Notes: generated by a model not told the origin, from the sequence alone. A stretch of 64,000 nucleotides of DNA from Lunularia cruciata (GCA_948567375.1 OX419760.1:63484911-63548910); one strand, 5' to 3'; counted from the first letter of the stretch, positions 45,890 through 58,578 are shown. Made by a program: numbers and translations.

Positions 45890-47705
45890 TACTTAGGGGC
45901 CAAAATAATATTTTATGTCTTGAGTAGTGAGTGGGTTTCCCTCATTATCATTGTTCCAAAGAAGAAGAAGATTCAAGTGTGCCAAGACTTTCACAAGTTG
46001 AATGCAATCATGAGGAAGGATGATCATCCCTTACCTTTTATTGATACAATTTTGGACCAAGTAGTTGGTCATCCTTGCTATAGTTTTCTTGATGGATTTT
46101 TAGGCTATAATCAAGTATCCATCCGAGAAGAAGACAAGGATAAAACCACATTTACCACCAATTGGGGCACTTTTGCTTATAATCAAATGCCCTTTGGGTT
46201 CTATAATGCTCCCACTACTTTTCAGTGGATGATGAATGCAATCTTTGGATGATGAATGCAATCTTCAAAGACTTTTTGTGAAAATTTGTGGAAGTCTTCA
46301 TTGATGATTTTTGTGTGTTTGGGCAAATAAAAGTGCATTTGGATTACCTTCACCAAACTTTTGAAAAGTGTTGATTTTCCAGCTTGTTATTACACCCAAA
46401 GAAATTCTTCTTTACAATGAAGGAAGGTATTCTTCTGGGGCATCGAGTCTCAAGCCAAGGTATTGAAGTTGATGTCAAGAAGGTGGAAGTAATCTCAGCT
46501 TTGGAATCCCCTAAAAACATTTGAGAGTTGAGGGCCTTCTTGGGACATGTTGGATATTACAGACACTTTGTATCAAACTATGTGGTGCTTGCTACACCCC
46601 TAACAAAGCTCTTGAAGAAGTCCAAAGACTACTTGTGGGAAGTAGAACAAGAAGAAGCTTTCAAAGTGCTGAAGAAGAAATTGGTTGAAGCACCAATTAT
46701 GAGAGCCCTGAATTGGGATGCACCTTTTCATGTGTATGTGGAAAATTTTTCCATAGAAATTGGATTCATCTTAAGTTAGATAGACAAGAAGAGGAAAGAC
46801 TACCTGATTTACTATACCAACTGACAACTTTCACTTGTAAAAAAGAACCATTCAACGACTAAAAGAGTGTAATACAAGCAGTTAGATATATTATCTAAAG
46901 GCAAAAATTGGCTTGGTAATATCTAGAAGGATGTTATGTAGAATGTGCTAGGTAGACTAGAGAAAGGTGTCACCAAAAGAATAGTTCTACTAATAGAGCA
47001 GAAGCCAAAAATAACTTGAAAACTTAAGAGCAAATTTTGGAGGCCTAAACGAATGAATTAGGCCTTGAAATGGAAAGATTCCTTCCTCTCAAGACCAAAA
47101 GAGCTTGCCTTCCTCCCTATTATTTGTCTTGTCAAGAGCTTTCCAATGATACCTCACCCATGCAATTTTGAGCTCCCTATAGGAAGATTCCCTAAAGATT
47201 CCCTTTGGTCAAACCTATTTTATCAACTAGATAGGACAAGGACTAACATGTCATCCCATCCAAACAACTAATCCAAGGATGGAGCTCATTGACATGTCAT
47301 CAATCCATGTACTTGATCCAAGGGTGGAGCTTTCTTTGAGGAGAAAGAGAAGGTGCTTCTTTGGGACATCGGAAGATTGAGTGTGAAACCTGTGTTTTCT
47401 CTCTTGTATCTCACTTGGAGAGTTCTCTTGTCCTTGGAGTATTACAAAGAGAAGCACTCAAAATGGTGTATGCTTGCAAGAAGTTTCCACACTATTTGTT
47501 GGGATATGAGTTTGTCTTCTATGTGGACCATTATGCTCTACAACAGTTGGTCAAGAAGGCAAATTTGTCACAAAAAATTGCAAGATGGATCTTGTTATTA
47601 CAAGAATTCACATACACATATACAAATAAGGAAGGGAGCTTTGCATTTAAATGTGGACTTCCTATCCAGGTTGGAAATTCAAGACCAAGACATGAAAATC
47701 AATGA
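45890..47705 (+). pseudogene. Element D reverse transcriptase and RNase H (split by a solo LTR)
   Basis: RT frame 45920-46252 shows SEWVSLIIIVPKKK, HPLPFIDTILDQ, GYNQV and QMPFGFYNAP. A 21 bp tandem duplication at 46225-46267 adds an extra copy of WMMNAIF. FIDDFCVFG is intact near 46300. The primer-grip/thumb part continues to 46779. RNase H is cut at 46867 by a solo LTR and resumes at 47447; removing it restores the frame through TKREALKMVY. The C-terminal reading is HYLLGYEFVFYVDHYALQQLV. Confidence 0.82.
46868..47446. mobile_element. Solo LTR inserted in D RNase H
   Basis: The ends are TGTAATAC and GTATTACA, an 8 bp inverted repeat. The 5 bp target duplication AAGAG is at 46863-46867 and 47447-47451. 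The surrounding RNase H frame is restored when one target copy and the insert are removed. The length is 579 bp, with no retrotransposon protein inside. It is unlike the other LTRs in the window. It formed presumably by recombination between the two LTRs of a former element. Confidence 0.88.
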
Positions 47706-47878
47706 TTGATTCCTGATGAAGAGCTACATCATTTAATGGCAATGCAAAGTACAAAGTATGCAGCTGAATATCACTATTTGCATACTTGCCATGTCTTGAG
47801 GGATTGGACCTAAAGCAGAGAGCAGTATTCCTCAAGAAGATGGAACCTTACTAGCTAAAACACAACATCTTATTTAAA

Positions 47879-48960
47879 ATGGGCAAAAATGAAGTACTTT
47901 GGAGATGCTTGGAGGCATACAAAGTCAGAGAAGTAATCAAGTCCTTACACTCAAAAACATTAGGAGGACACTATGCCCTAAAGAATATTGTAAAGAAGAT
48001 TCTTTCATCAAGGTATTGGTGGCCTACAGTATATAAGGACACTCATGCCCATATTCATAGTTGCAATGCTTGTCAATGAATAGGAAAGCCGACGGCTACT
48101 TTCCAATAGCCTTTGAGACCAATTTTGCCATTGGCTCCATTTGAGAAATGGAGAATTGATTTTGTGGGTCCAATTCAACCGGTGACCTGATTCATGAGGA
48201 ACTGGTACATCTTGGTGTGCATCAATTATGCTACCAAGATGGTTGAAGCTGAGGCAACTCAGAAAGATGATGCGGAAACAATCATAGAATTTTTCTTCCA
48301 AAACATCATTTCATGTTATGGATGTCCTCTGGATATGGTTAGTGATTAGAGGACCCATTTTCTGAACCCTATGGTGTCAATGTTAACCAAGTACTTCCAG
48401 ATTAAATATTGGAAGACAACTCCTTACAACACCAAAGTGAATGGACTAATGGAGAAGGCCAATGGATTATTGTGTGAAATGTTGAACAACGTGATGGTCA
48501 ATTATGCCTATGATTGGGACACAAAGTTACTAGAAGCTTTGTGGGCATATCAAACAACTAAAAAGATTACCACCAAACAAACTCCATATTTCTTGACATA
48601 TGGCTTGTATTCCATGCTACCAATTGAATTTGAAGTACCTACTTCAAATTGGATTTAAATTGGATACTTCAAATTGGATTGCATCATATTCAAGGAATGA
48701 TTGTTGGAGGAAGAAAGTCAGGATCTTAGGATCTATCAACTGATTTGGTTAGAAGAGAAAAGAGATGATGCAATGCAAACTACAAAAGAAGTACAAGAGC
48801 AGCAAAAATTCAGGCTCAATATGGAAATTAAGCCTATTGCTATTTAGGAGGGCGATTTGGTGTTGTTCTATGATAATTGCCAAATAATTTTCCAAGCAAG
48901 CTACACTTAAGGTGGATGGGGCATACCGTGCAATGCACATTTATGGAAGTGGCTCTATTC
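47879..48960 (+). pseudogene. Element D integrase (decayed)
   Basis: The zinc-binding part reads HSKTLGGHYALKNIV and HIHSCNACQ near 47955-48078. The core has IDFVGPI near 48155, LDMVSD then a stop at 48346 near the second Asp, and NGLMEKANGLL with the catalytic Glu near 48445. The C-terminal half (48371-48658) reads WAYQTTKKITTKQTPYFLTYG. A small direct repeat of CTTCAAATTGGAT occurs near 48640-48680. Stops after 48657 break the DNA-binding end. Confidence 0.82.
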
Positions 48961-49085
48961 CACTTGCATGGATGACAATCCCTTTGCCACTCAAGTGAAC
49001 GGGTGGAGAGTTTGAAAATACTGGACCGTGGACTTGGACTTGTACAAAGAACCCAAAGTCGGTGTTCACAAGGACGCTTACATTT

Positions 49086-52000
49086 GAGGAGGGAGTATGT
49101 GGTACCCATATTTTTTGGTTTTGTGATAATTTGAAGAAGAATTGTATAGTAGAAGTTGGATTGCCCTCTTATGGCAACAAAAGAAGAAGAATTGTGTCTT
49201 TGAATCAAACCCAAAGTAATTTACTTCATGTTAGGAAATGAAGAACTCAAATTGGAATTTCACTAGAGAAACCCAAAGTAAGAAGACTTCACCTCAAGGT
49301 GATCAACCCGGTGCAAAGATAGCATAACAAATTTTCTTTGGGTTTTCCAGCCTAGAAATATAATCAAGAAAATGGCTAAGGCATGAGCCAGATAAAATTG
49401 ATAGTGAGGGGAGGAATGCATGCAGAAGGAGTGATTATCAAATGAAGAGTGATTGAAGAATGACCGCATAGCAAAGAAACATAAAATCAAGATGTCATCA
49501 TGGGCCTTTTGAAATGTCACACAAGTATCCTAAGCCACTAAGTAGTTGACCTACAATAGTGTCTATTATGAAGCGAGCCAAGAGTTTGACGTTCAAGAAT
49601 CCTAAGGGAGTTAGAATTTCATGCCCAAGAGACAGAATAATTATCTTCCAGCTTCTACTACAAGTGAGAGATCACATGATGCCAATGAGAGGAGGAAAGA
49701 AGAGTCCCTCACTCATTGTGAAAAATCTTGCAATTTGGAGGTTAGATGTCATAGCAAGGATCAAAGTGTTGAGTAAACTTTGGATCACTTCTTTTGGCTT
49801 GGAACTGGAACTTGAGTTTTCCAAGTTTCATGGCAAAATTAGTGGCAAGTAATTGTGAGGAGGGTCTAGAGGCAAAAGGAAAGAGAGGCAATTTGGCTCG
49901 ATGGATAGAGTTTGATTGGAGGTTGGTCTTGGGAAGAGAGGCTAGTGAGGAAATCAGAGCTACATTCCTCAAGAAGGGAGAGTCTACAAAAGAAACCACA
50001 AAAATCCACAATTCCTTTAGTACTCCGTGTACAAAGAATGAGTATAAAGTGGATACTTATCTAGACCAGGTAAGGCAAAGTATTGTTGGGGCAATGATGG
50101 CAATTTTCAAGCCAAAGCAAACCACTTATGTCATGAAGCACCAAGCCATGTTCTTTCACCAAATGTTTGCAAGAGAATTGGTGAATTGGGTGAAGTGTTT
50201 TCACCAACAAACAAGGCAAATGGTCTAGAATTGGAGAGATCAATTGCCGCATCACTACTTAGTGTTGTTTGTAGTGCACTTTTACCTTAGGTTGAATTTG
50301 TTGAGTGTAGAAGAGAGGCACAAGATGGTGTTGCACTTCCATCCAGGCCTGAGAGAAGTGGATATAGAAGAGCAATAGTACATGTGCCAAATCTGAAGTA
50401 GCAATGAGCACTTTGCCAAGACGGGCCAGCACAAGAGAGTGGAGGTGAAGATCCCAAAGACAAAGAAGCAAAGTCAATCCAAGGAGATGGTTTCCCTAAT
50501 ACAACCAAGAAAGACAAGAAGGCTGGTGTTGAGGCACAAGTTCATCATAAGAGATCAGTTGTCAGGAGAAGAATCAGAAGGCAAACTAAGGACAAGTTAG
50601 AGGACTTGGTGGGAGAAGAAGAAGCAAAACTCACACTATAGAGTGAGTAGTTGAGCGGTGGGAGTGATGGAGAACCCAAGGTGCAGCAGCTGTTGGAGGA
50701 AGTGGCTTAGGAGGAAGATCAAGAGTTCCATGAGGAAATCCATTGGATGGAAGGAAGCAACATGCCATGTTTGGAGTTGCCTGCAAAGGACATGGAAGAT
50801 CATAGAGATGAAGAGCCAAGGGTGGCATTTCCTCAAGGAATCAAAACAAAGAAGAGTAGGCAATCTGCCTTAGCAGGACCAAATAATGCACCAGAGGAAG
50901 ATACCAGCTTGAAGGAAGTTACTTTGAAGGTAAGAAGATCGAGACTTTGGAGTAAGGCACCAATTGAGGACACACCAATGCAAGTTGTGAGCAAAGGTGA
51001 AGACAATGTAGAAGAAGAAGATTTTGGTGAAGTAGCATACTTAGCTAAGATTGTCTATTGCTTGCTAAGGATGTTGAAGAAGAAGAAGGAAGAGCTAAAG
51101 AGAGATCATCTAGAGGTCAAGAATGAACCTCAAGTGGTGAAGTATTTAAGCAAAGAGCTAGTATAGTTAAATAATAAGTTACTCAAAGTAAGAAGCAAGT
51201 TGAGGAGCTTTGTGTTGACAAAGTCCTGAGATAGAAGAGAGTTGTGAACTTGCAAGAGGCTTTCAAGAAGCAAGGAGTTGAGCTTGAAATGCAGGCTGAA
51301 GAATTGAGGAAGCAAAAGACAGTCTGGGAGAAGTTGAAAGAAGAGGGTGATGAAGCGTGCATTGAGGTTATACCTTCAAAGGCAATTGTTCTTGTGATGT
51401 AGTAGGAGTTGGAGAGTTTGAAGACAATGGCAACACAGAAGGATGAAGCCTAGCAGCAAGAGTAAGCAGGAAGAAATAAAGAAGAAGAAGAGCATTTGCA
51501 AGGGCTAATCATTAATGTGGAAGCCCAACTTGCTCAATACATGGAGTAGAAGGAAGCATTTAAGGCCAAGTTCAAGGATGCAATAAAGATGTTTTGTGAT
51601 GAAATGAAAGTGGAGAGAGTTTGAGATCATACATTGGAGCAAGTGGGAGGAGTAGAGAAACTCGATATAATGTTGAAAGTTGAAGTTGAAGTAAAGGTAG
51701 AAGAAGTTTGCATGTATGAGTTAAATTTGTTGGTGCAAGAGACAAGGAAGAGAAAGGCAAAGGCAAAGGATACATATCTGAACAATCTTTTGATTTGCCT
51801 AAGAGATAGAGTAGATAGAAAAATTAGTGAAGTAGGAGACAATGTTTGTCTTAGATTAGATTTAGTGAAATTTGAGTTAGAGCAAATTTGAAGTAGTGTG
51901 AAGTTAGGAACCCAAGGTGAAGTAGGAGAGGTAGGAGTGCAAGTGACCTTGGATTAGTTTTCTGAGCACTTAGGAGTGAGTGGGTCAGAAGATAAGAAGA

Positions 52001-52926
52001 TAGATACAATGCTCATGAGTTCAATTGTAGTTCAGATTGAAGAAGTGATAGAGATAGCAAAAGATATGGAAGTTGATAGAGCTGAAGTAAAGGAGTCAAA
52101 GGAAGTTACATTAGGTTTGGAAGAAGAGGAAGAAGTAGACATCATATTGGATTCATAACCATTGACATTTGAATTGATAGATATGATGACTTGCAATTTT
52201 GGATCTAGAGATTGTTAGGGAATGGTATATTAGTAATATAATTGTCAAAGTGCTCAGCTTATTTGAAGGAAGCATTTGTAGTTTGTTGTTGTTTAGTATT
52301 TGTATTTTTGAAGTTGAGTAAAGCAAAGTGTTGTATCTCAATCCTCACAATTTAGCTTAATTCAGAGTATCAATCATGTGTGTGTGTTTATGAGTGTTTG
52401 GAGAATTTTGAAGTGCAAGTTAGAGTGTTGGATGTTGGATTCCATGGTTCTGATTTTATTTTGTGTGTTTGATCTTGATTGGATAGCAATCAAAGCAATG
52501 CCTTGACAAATCCATGAGGAATTGTACTATTGGTAGTATTCTACATTTGTGAGTGCACAAGGTTGATGCAAAGCAATTTTGATCAAGGAAGTTGTGCTTT
52601 TAGTGGAGGGGTGGAACATAATTTTGAGGTAAAGTTGTTTTGTAGTGAAGTAGCTTGCTTTGAAAGAATTTGAATCATCATAATCAAAGTCGGTTTGGAA
52701 AGATTTGATGGTATTGTGATTATGGAGTGTTAATTTGTGACAAGACCGCAAGTTAGTGCTTGTTACACTCTTTTGGGTGTGGTTTCTACCTAAGAGATTA
52801 AAGATGCAACCAAGAAGAACTACATTGTTATATTTTACTTTGTATTTGACCATTTTTGACTCGTAACTCTATGGGAATAAACTTTACTGACTAATTACCG
52901 TAAAAGTGATACTTGTCAGGTTGTCA
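49086..52926 (+). repeat. Element D polypurine tract and 3' LTR (3.8 kb)
   Basis: GAGGAGGGAGTA (49086-49097) precedes the LTR start TGTGGTACCC at 49098. The LTR end is placed at GGTTGTCA (52926) because the same terminus ends the copies at 15985 and 34999. The first ~850 bp match E (43583-44403) and the last ~1.8 kb match E (34999-36760), so the full length including the ORF belongs to the LTR family. The promoter is probably in the last kilobase, by comparison with the TATA-like site in other copies. Confidence 0.7.
49559..51891 (+). pseudogene. ORF inside the D LTR: coiled-coil-rich protein of unknown family
   Basis: The best frames are 49794-50228, 50747-51166 and 51634-51891. The N-terminal half reads ASNCEEGLEAKGKRGN and WRLVLGREASEE, then a helical region with HQMFARELVNWVKCFHQQ. 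The C-terminal half is Lys/Glu-rich with heptad-like spacing (from about 51050), ending NNLLICLRDRVDRKISEVGD. E has the same order on the minus strand. Stops separate the frames, so this is a relic. It lies 3' of pol within the U3 part of the LTR; an accessory ORF is likely, function unknown. I see no catalytic motif. Confidence 0.55.
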
Positions 52927-54060
52927 TAAGAGCTCTCCTCTACACCTTCATGGATCTCCTCTAAGCCAACCTCACTCAAATTGGGATTTAAATCTCCCAA
53001 ACTTAGCATAGTAGGGAGACTAAAGCTTGGTTTGTTCTCAAACATGGCTTCCATTCTAGCAAAACATAGGCACATTCCATTCAATTTATGTTCTATAGTT
53101 CTCCACCCTTTGCCACATCCTCTATGAGACCTTCTCTAGTAGACTTGTTCTTCAGCTCTTGAGTTTCTTTGTATTATTTCATGTACCTCAACCATTTCTT
53201 GTAATGCCTATCATCTATCATAGAAAAGGAAATCCTTGCTCCTCTTGTATCAAAAATGTTGCCATGAAACTAAAAGCAATGGATTTCTGAATAGACTTTT
53301 TGCAATTCCTACCATGAATCTGTGAAAAATGCTCTAGGTCCTCCAAATAATTTAGTATTGGCCATAATGGTGCATAGTCATGTGGAAACTTTCATCCTAT
53401 TTTGATTTGCCATGCACAAAAGAAGCCATCCTCACCAATTCTCCAAATTTCCCTAATCATTGTTCAGGTTGCAAATCCAAATATGAGTTTGTAGGTCTTG
53501 GATCTACATCCAAAATTGAGCTTCCTACACTAAAAAAAGGTACTTGATCTCCCATTGCTAAATTTTTGTTGCCCTTTTGGAGTAAAATTCCTTGATCCCC
53601 CATCAATTTCTTGGTTGTTGTGGGGCGGAGCGTATCATTTTCCATAACTTGTGCTATCCTTTGCCATACTAATCTATGGAAATGAACCACCACACCAATG
53701 TGAAACTACAAAGTTTCCATTTAGATGATTGACAAAAGGAAAATTTGCATTGAGGATGGTGAATTTGAGTTGAGAATTCAAATTTTCAAGAGCAAGTATT
53801 TTGGATCCACCAAAAAAATTTTAAATCTCATTCCAAAACCCACCCACCAAACCATGTGGCCACTCTCTCAACAAACCACATCAACTCTTTTGACAATCAT
53901 TATTTCAATATGGCACTCCTAAAAATCCATAACATAACACTTGATTCTTATAGATGAATGCAACTTGGACGGAATACCCCATACTACAATTTGTGGTGCC
54001 TTCATTTATTACTATCTCATATTGTTATAGAGTTCACTAAAAATAGTTACAAATTTTGTT
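52927..54060 (-). other. Unclassified sequence with weak minus-strand coding
   Basis: After the D LTR, minus-strand frames 53693-53457 (MVVHFHRLVWQRIAQVMEND) and 53084-52884 suggest an old coding region, interrupted several times. I recognise no family. From 53700 to 54060 there is only AT-rich sequence next to the copia RNase H end. Confidence 0.35.
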
Positions 54061-55817
54061 ATTTATCCTATAGACATCCATCAAAAATATTTGTGAAACC
54101 TCTTAATGTCATGTGTTGATCCCATCTCTATGACAAGCCTGTCCAACCAAATTGCTTCCTTTGCTACTTGTGCTTTTGCTACATACTTAGCTTCTATAGT
54201 ACTCATTTTTGCAATGTAGATCTTCAACTTATGCATCCACCTCCAAGTATGAACATATACCCAATTGTGGATTTTCTCCCATCTAGATCTTATCCATATT
54301 TAGCATCTACATAGCCAATAAGTGATTTGGCATTATATAATTTAGCATCAAACACAAGGCCAAAATCCAACATACCCTTGAGATATCTGAAGACCCACTT
54401 CATAGCTTCCCAATGTATCCTACCTAGATTTGACATGTATCTACTAGTCTTGCCCATAGCTAGAGCAATCTCAGGCCTAGTGCAAATCATCAAAAACATG
54501 AGACTTCACATTGCCTTGTCATAGGGAATCTTGGACATCAAACCTTTCTCTATGGTATTTGTTGGACAAAGAGTTGATGAAAGCTTGAAGTGAGGAGCTA
54601 AAGGAGAACTCACAGCCTTGCAATTCTCCATGTTAAATCTTGCGAGTACCTTTCTAGCATACTTCCCTTGAGTTAACCATAGCTTCCCATCCCCCAAGTT
54701 TCTTTGGATCTCCATCTCCAAAATCCTCCTTGTTGTACCAAGATCTTTTATCTAAACTCAGAACTCAAGAGAGCTTTGAGCTTATCAACATCAGATCTAT
54801 TCCTAGCTGCACTAAGTATATCATCTACATAGAGTACCAGAATAATGAAGCCAAAGACTTCATTACTCACCTTTTTCATGTATATATACAAGGATCAAAC
54901 ACACTATTTATTTCCTTGTGACCTCATGAAATCATTGAACTGCTTTTTCTACTGTCTAGGGGCTTGCTTCAATCCATACAAGGATTTTAGAAACATGAAA
55001 ACCATATCCTCTTGGATTTTCTTCACAAAGCCCATAAGCTATCTCATGAAGATCACCACATCAAAATTTCTATAGAGGAAAGTAATGCAACATCCATTTA
55101 ATCTAAGATAAGACCAAACAAAAGTCACACAATAGTGGCATACTTAGCAACTAGAGAATAGACCTCATTGTAATCCACATCTTTCCCTTGTGTGATTTCC
55201 TTGGCCACCAAGCTGGCCTTGTAGATCTTCTTTCAATTAGTGGGACCATCTTTGAATTTGTAGACCCATTTAGTATCCAGTAATTGTTGATTTTTTAGAA
55301 GCTTCATTAATTCCCAAGTCTTATTGTCAATCAATTATTGCATCCCCCTCTACATTGCTACATTCCACTCAAGCTTTTCCATTGAAGCTTGAGCCTCATT
55401 ATATGAAGAAGGTTCCTCTTCTTCCAAGATCAAAGCCATACCATCATCATCATCAAGAGAGATATCATCATCTCCTAATTGTGTGGAATTAGCCTTTTTT
55501 CCAAATCATTCAAGAGCAAAAATAGAGCATCCAAACATCTTCCTTGTTAATGACTCTACTTGATCTTCTTGTGTTGGCATGTGTTGAGGTTCACTTGTCT
55601 CCTCACACTCTTCTAATTCTTCAATATGGGGAACTTTCTCCTTTGTGGGAGCACCTCCTTGTGCCTCATCATGAAAACCATCATAATTAATCTCCCCCTC
55701 AACAATATTTAGAGGATATTTTTCCTTGTCAACATGAGGAGCTTGAGCTTCCTTCCCCTTGGTCAATGATCAATGATCAATTTAAATTTGAAGAGATCCC
55801 ACAACCTACACCTCTTC
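54061..55817 (-). pseudogene. Copia J reverse transcriptase and RNase H
   Basis: Minus-strand reading: an acidic linker (55766-55506), then TKWVYKFKDGP and ASLVAKE (55280-55200), VDYNEV, SLYGLKQAPRQ near 54960, LYVDDIL near 54825 with the intact catalytic Tyr-Val-Asp-Asp, WLTQGKYARKVLARFNMEN (54670-54610), TRPEIALAMG and HWEAMKWVFRYLKG (54480-54380), then RNase H STIGYMFILGGGCISWRS near 54260. Several stops and frameshifts occur. No LTR was recognised on this side. Confidence 0.88.
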
Positions 55818-55822
55818 ACACT

Positions 55823-56306
55823 TGTAAAGGACCAAAGAGAGAAATAAGAGAATGGAAAATTGGAATGAAAGATCATATTGGGACTCTCGAATGAGAAAAA
55901 CTCCAAGTGCCTAGCATGAGCTTGGACTATGGTATTTATAGGGAATATACAAGACTCTTAGGAAACTTCCTAAAAGTTACCTTCTTTGAATACAAGCCAA
56001 GTTAACACAAAAGCTTCTTGAGAAGCTTCCTTCTAGAAGTTCTCTACTTGGCATGCAAGCTAAGCTAGTTAGGAAGCTTCCCAAGAAACCTTCCTTCTAG
56101 AAGCCACCTACTTGGCATGCAAGCTAAGCTAGCCAAGAAGCTTCCTCCTAGAAGTGACCACTTGGCATGCACATTACTCAATACTTGAAAGGTACCAAAT
56201 AGCTTCCTAGATGCTTCTAGAATATTTTTATAATTCTTGGGTAATTTGGCCTCTTTACTACTTTGTTAGTCTAGACTAACTCATCTATAAACTCTATATT
56301 GTTACA
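55823..56306 (-). repeat. H1 3' LTR
   Basis: Minus-strand start TGTAACAATATAG at 56306, end TTTACA at 55823 (484 bp). A TATAAATA box is on the minus strand at 55933-55940. Upstream of it (plus 55990-56225) lie many AGAAGCTTCC and TTCTAGAAG modules. Direct repeats of this LTR are at 61543-62035 and 62651-63041. Confidence 0.85.
56009..56225 (-). promoter_or_regulatory. Cluster of heat-shock-element-like GAA/TTC modules in H1 3' LTR
   Basis: Inverted pentamer pairs of the type GAAnnTTC and TTCnnGAA recur (56022-56038, 56073-56079, 56095-56103, 56138-56153, 56214-56222), about 70-290 bp upstream of the TATA box on the coding strand. This resembles the arrangement in heat-inducible plant LTRs such as ONSEN. 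Heat response here is inference. Confidence 0.55.
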
Positions 56307-56321
56307 TATTCCCCCATTGCT
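56307..56321 (-). other. H1 polypurine tract
   Basis: The minus strand reads AATGGGGGAATA directly before the LTR start. H2 has the related GGGAGAATAT at the same place. Confidence 0.7.
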
Positions 56322-58578
56322 AGTTGGTGACATCCTTGTCGCCATGGAAGCTTCAAACTCTTGGATAGCCATTTGTGCATTTTGGAGATGAGAAAGAGGT
56401 TCCAAAGTGGTATCATGAAGGGGATACCCTTTCCAAAGAACTTTGCACTCAATCTGTTGTTGGTGGCTATGTTAAACTTGACGATGTGCAAGGATACAAT
56501 CAACTTGATACTCCTCATGATCATTGATAGTGACAAGGAGAGGAAGAGGAGATTAGACATAAGAAGAAAAGGAAGATGGATTAGAAACAAAGGGTTTTAA
56601 CTTGGAAACATGAAAGATAAAATAGATTTGCATATGCCAAGGCAAGGCAAGGCAAGTCAATAAGCAAATGAAGAAATGATTTGGGTGACATTAAATATGG
56701 TTATCCAATTAGGAGTAAGTTTACAAACTTGGTATCAAGTGGGAGGGGTAGGTTACTAGAAGAAAGCATGATCTTCTCATTGAGTTGAAAGGTGAGATCA
56801 TGACAATGTTGGTCCGTGTATTGTTTTTGACAATTTTGAGCAACAAGGAGATGAGATTTGGCTTTTTGTAGGGATTTTGATATTGTGGTCAAGAAGGTGG
56901 AAGTATGAGAGACATGAGATGGAGGAAGAGCAAGAAAGGAATCTAGAACAAGTGTCTCTTGGCCAAAATTAAGGAAGAAAGGAGAGAACCCAATGCTTGC
57001 ATGTTTGGACTTATTGTAGGTAACTCAATAATTGCAAGGTATTCATCCCAATTGGTATGGTGAATTTTGATAAAGGCATATAGCATATCCTCCAAGGTGT
57101 AATTTGTATGTTTGGTTTGTCAATCAGTTTGAATATGATAGGTCTTTGGCAAAGTAACCTTGGTGCGGAGCATCTAGAAGAGTTTTTGCCAAAATTTTCC
57201 GGTGAATCAAGGATCATGGTCAAAGATGAGTACATGAGGCATCCATGATGTTTGAAGACATTTTCAAAGTAGATTTCGGCCAATGTTAGAGCATCCACTA
57301 TATCAAAGGTTGGTGTCACATGGATTTGTTTACTAAGCTTATCTTTCTACACCACAATTGTTGTATGACCTTTCTTTGTCTTAGGCAAGGAGGTGATGAG
57401 TCTAAGCTCATGTGTTACCATCAAGCAAATAGGATGGGAAGTATTTGAAGGAGGCCATTTGGTTTCTAGTTGTTGGCCTTGTTGCATTTGTAGCTCTCAC
57501 AAGATTAGACAAACTCTTGAACATCTCATGCCATGTTGGACAAACACCATTGGTGTTGTAGGGTACCCAAGATCTTGTCCACACTCATGTGACCAATGAT
57601 TTGTAAGTCATGAGCTTCTTGAAGGTGCATAAGTCATAGATCACTGCAAGAACATAGATTCAATTGTATTCCTTGTTGTATGCTACAAGATAACCTTGTA
57701 CCATCTAAAAGAAGTGGTCTTGTTGTAAGGCGGCCCTAAATTTGATTTGGACTTTTAAACCAATTGACATTGTAGTAATTGTCACCAAAATGAGAGGAAA
57801 ACTCTTTAAATCAGGTCATCATGATAAGGCATCAAGGGTGACAGAAAACCTACCAAGTTTTTACTCAATTTTGATGTCAAATAGCTATAGTTGTTCCTCT
57901 CACAAATGATGTTGACTCTTCATGTGCTCCAAATGCAAACAACAAGGGTTTGTGCTTGGTTTACATGATCACTTGTTTCCCCAAGCAATAATGCCTCTAT
58001 ACCTTAGTGAGATATACTATTCTTAGTTATTCTTGATCTCAAGTAGAGTAATTCCTTTCTATAGTATTTAATTGGTGAGATACAAAAGCAATGGGGTGTA
58101 ACACATTTGGAAATTTTTCCTATGAAATAGCTCTAATGGCAAAGTTAGAAGCATCAAATTCAACCACACCAGGTAGTTGAGGATCATATGGTTGAAGAAT
58201 GGTACTTCTAAGACTTCTTGCACATGGCTTGCATGTTCTACCTCCATCTTTCTATAGACTAAAATATTATCCAAGAACACCACCACGTACTAATCCATAG
58301 CACATCCAACATCTAATGCATCTAATTCATGAAGACTATTGGAGCATTAAGAAGCCTAAAAGGTAGAACTATTCACTCAAAATGCACATACCTTGTGCAA
58401 AAAATAATCTTTTGCACATCCTCTCTATCAATGAGAATTTGCAAATAGCCACTTTGGAGATCCAACTTGGAGAAGTATGGTGCTCCACTCAACTCATCTA
58501 GCAAGTAATTAATTTGAGGTAGTGAATATGCATTCTTCACTATCTGTTTATTGAGGCTATGATAATCAATACAAAAGC
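56322..58578 (-). pseudogene. H1 pol: RT (partial), RNase H, integrase and chromodomain
   Basis: RT begins inside the domain (VPKKDGG, CIDYHSLNK, FSKLDLQSGY at 58603-58430). The catalytic box reads FLDNILVY near 58260, with Asp changed to Asn. RNase H follows (58180-57860), then a decayed integrase with IYFENVFKHHG and SLTMILDSPENFG near 57260-57200, and MLSSSNLPLPLDTKFVN near 56780. A chromodomain (56520-56345) reads EYQVDCILAHRQV and VLWKGYPLHDTTLEPLSHL, ending near the LTR. Chromodomains bind methylated histone tails and steer integration. Many stops. Confidence 0.82.

Larger units (their letters stand above)
44404..52926 (+). mobile_element. Element D: Ty3/gypsy with 3.8 kb LTR (5' end missing)
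   Basis: Plus strand: end of gag, protease, RT, RNase H, integrase, polypurine tract, long 3' LTR. The 5' LTR and most of gag are absent because E lies on the left. RT wording (DDHPLPFIDTILDQVVGHPCYSFLDG) resembles element A, so D and A belong to neighbouring non-chromovirus lineages. Frequent stops show an old insertion. A solo LTR is nested at 46868-47446. Confidence 0.8.
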
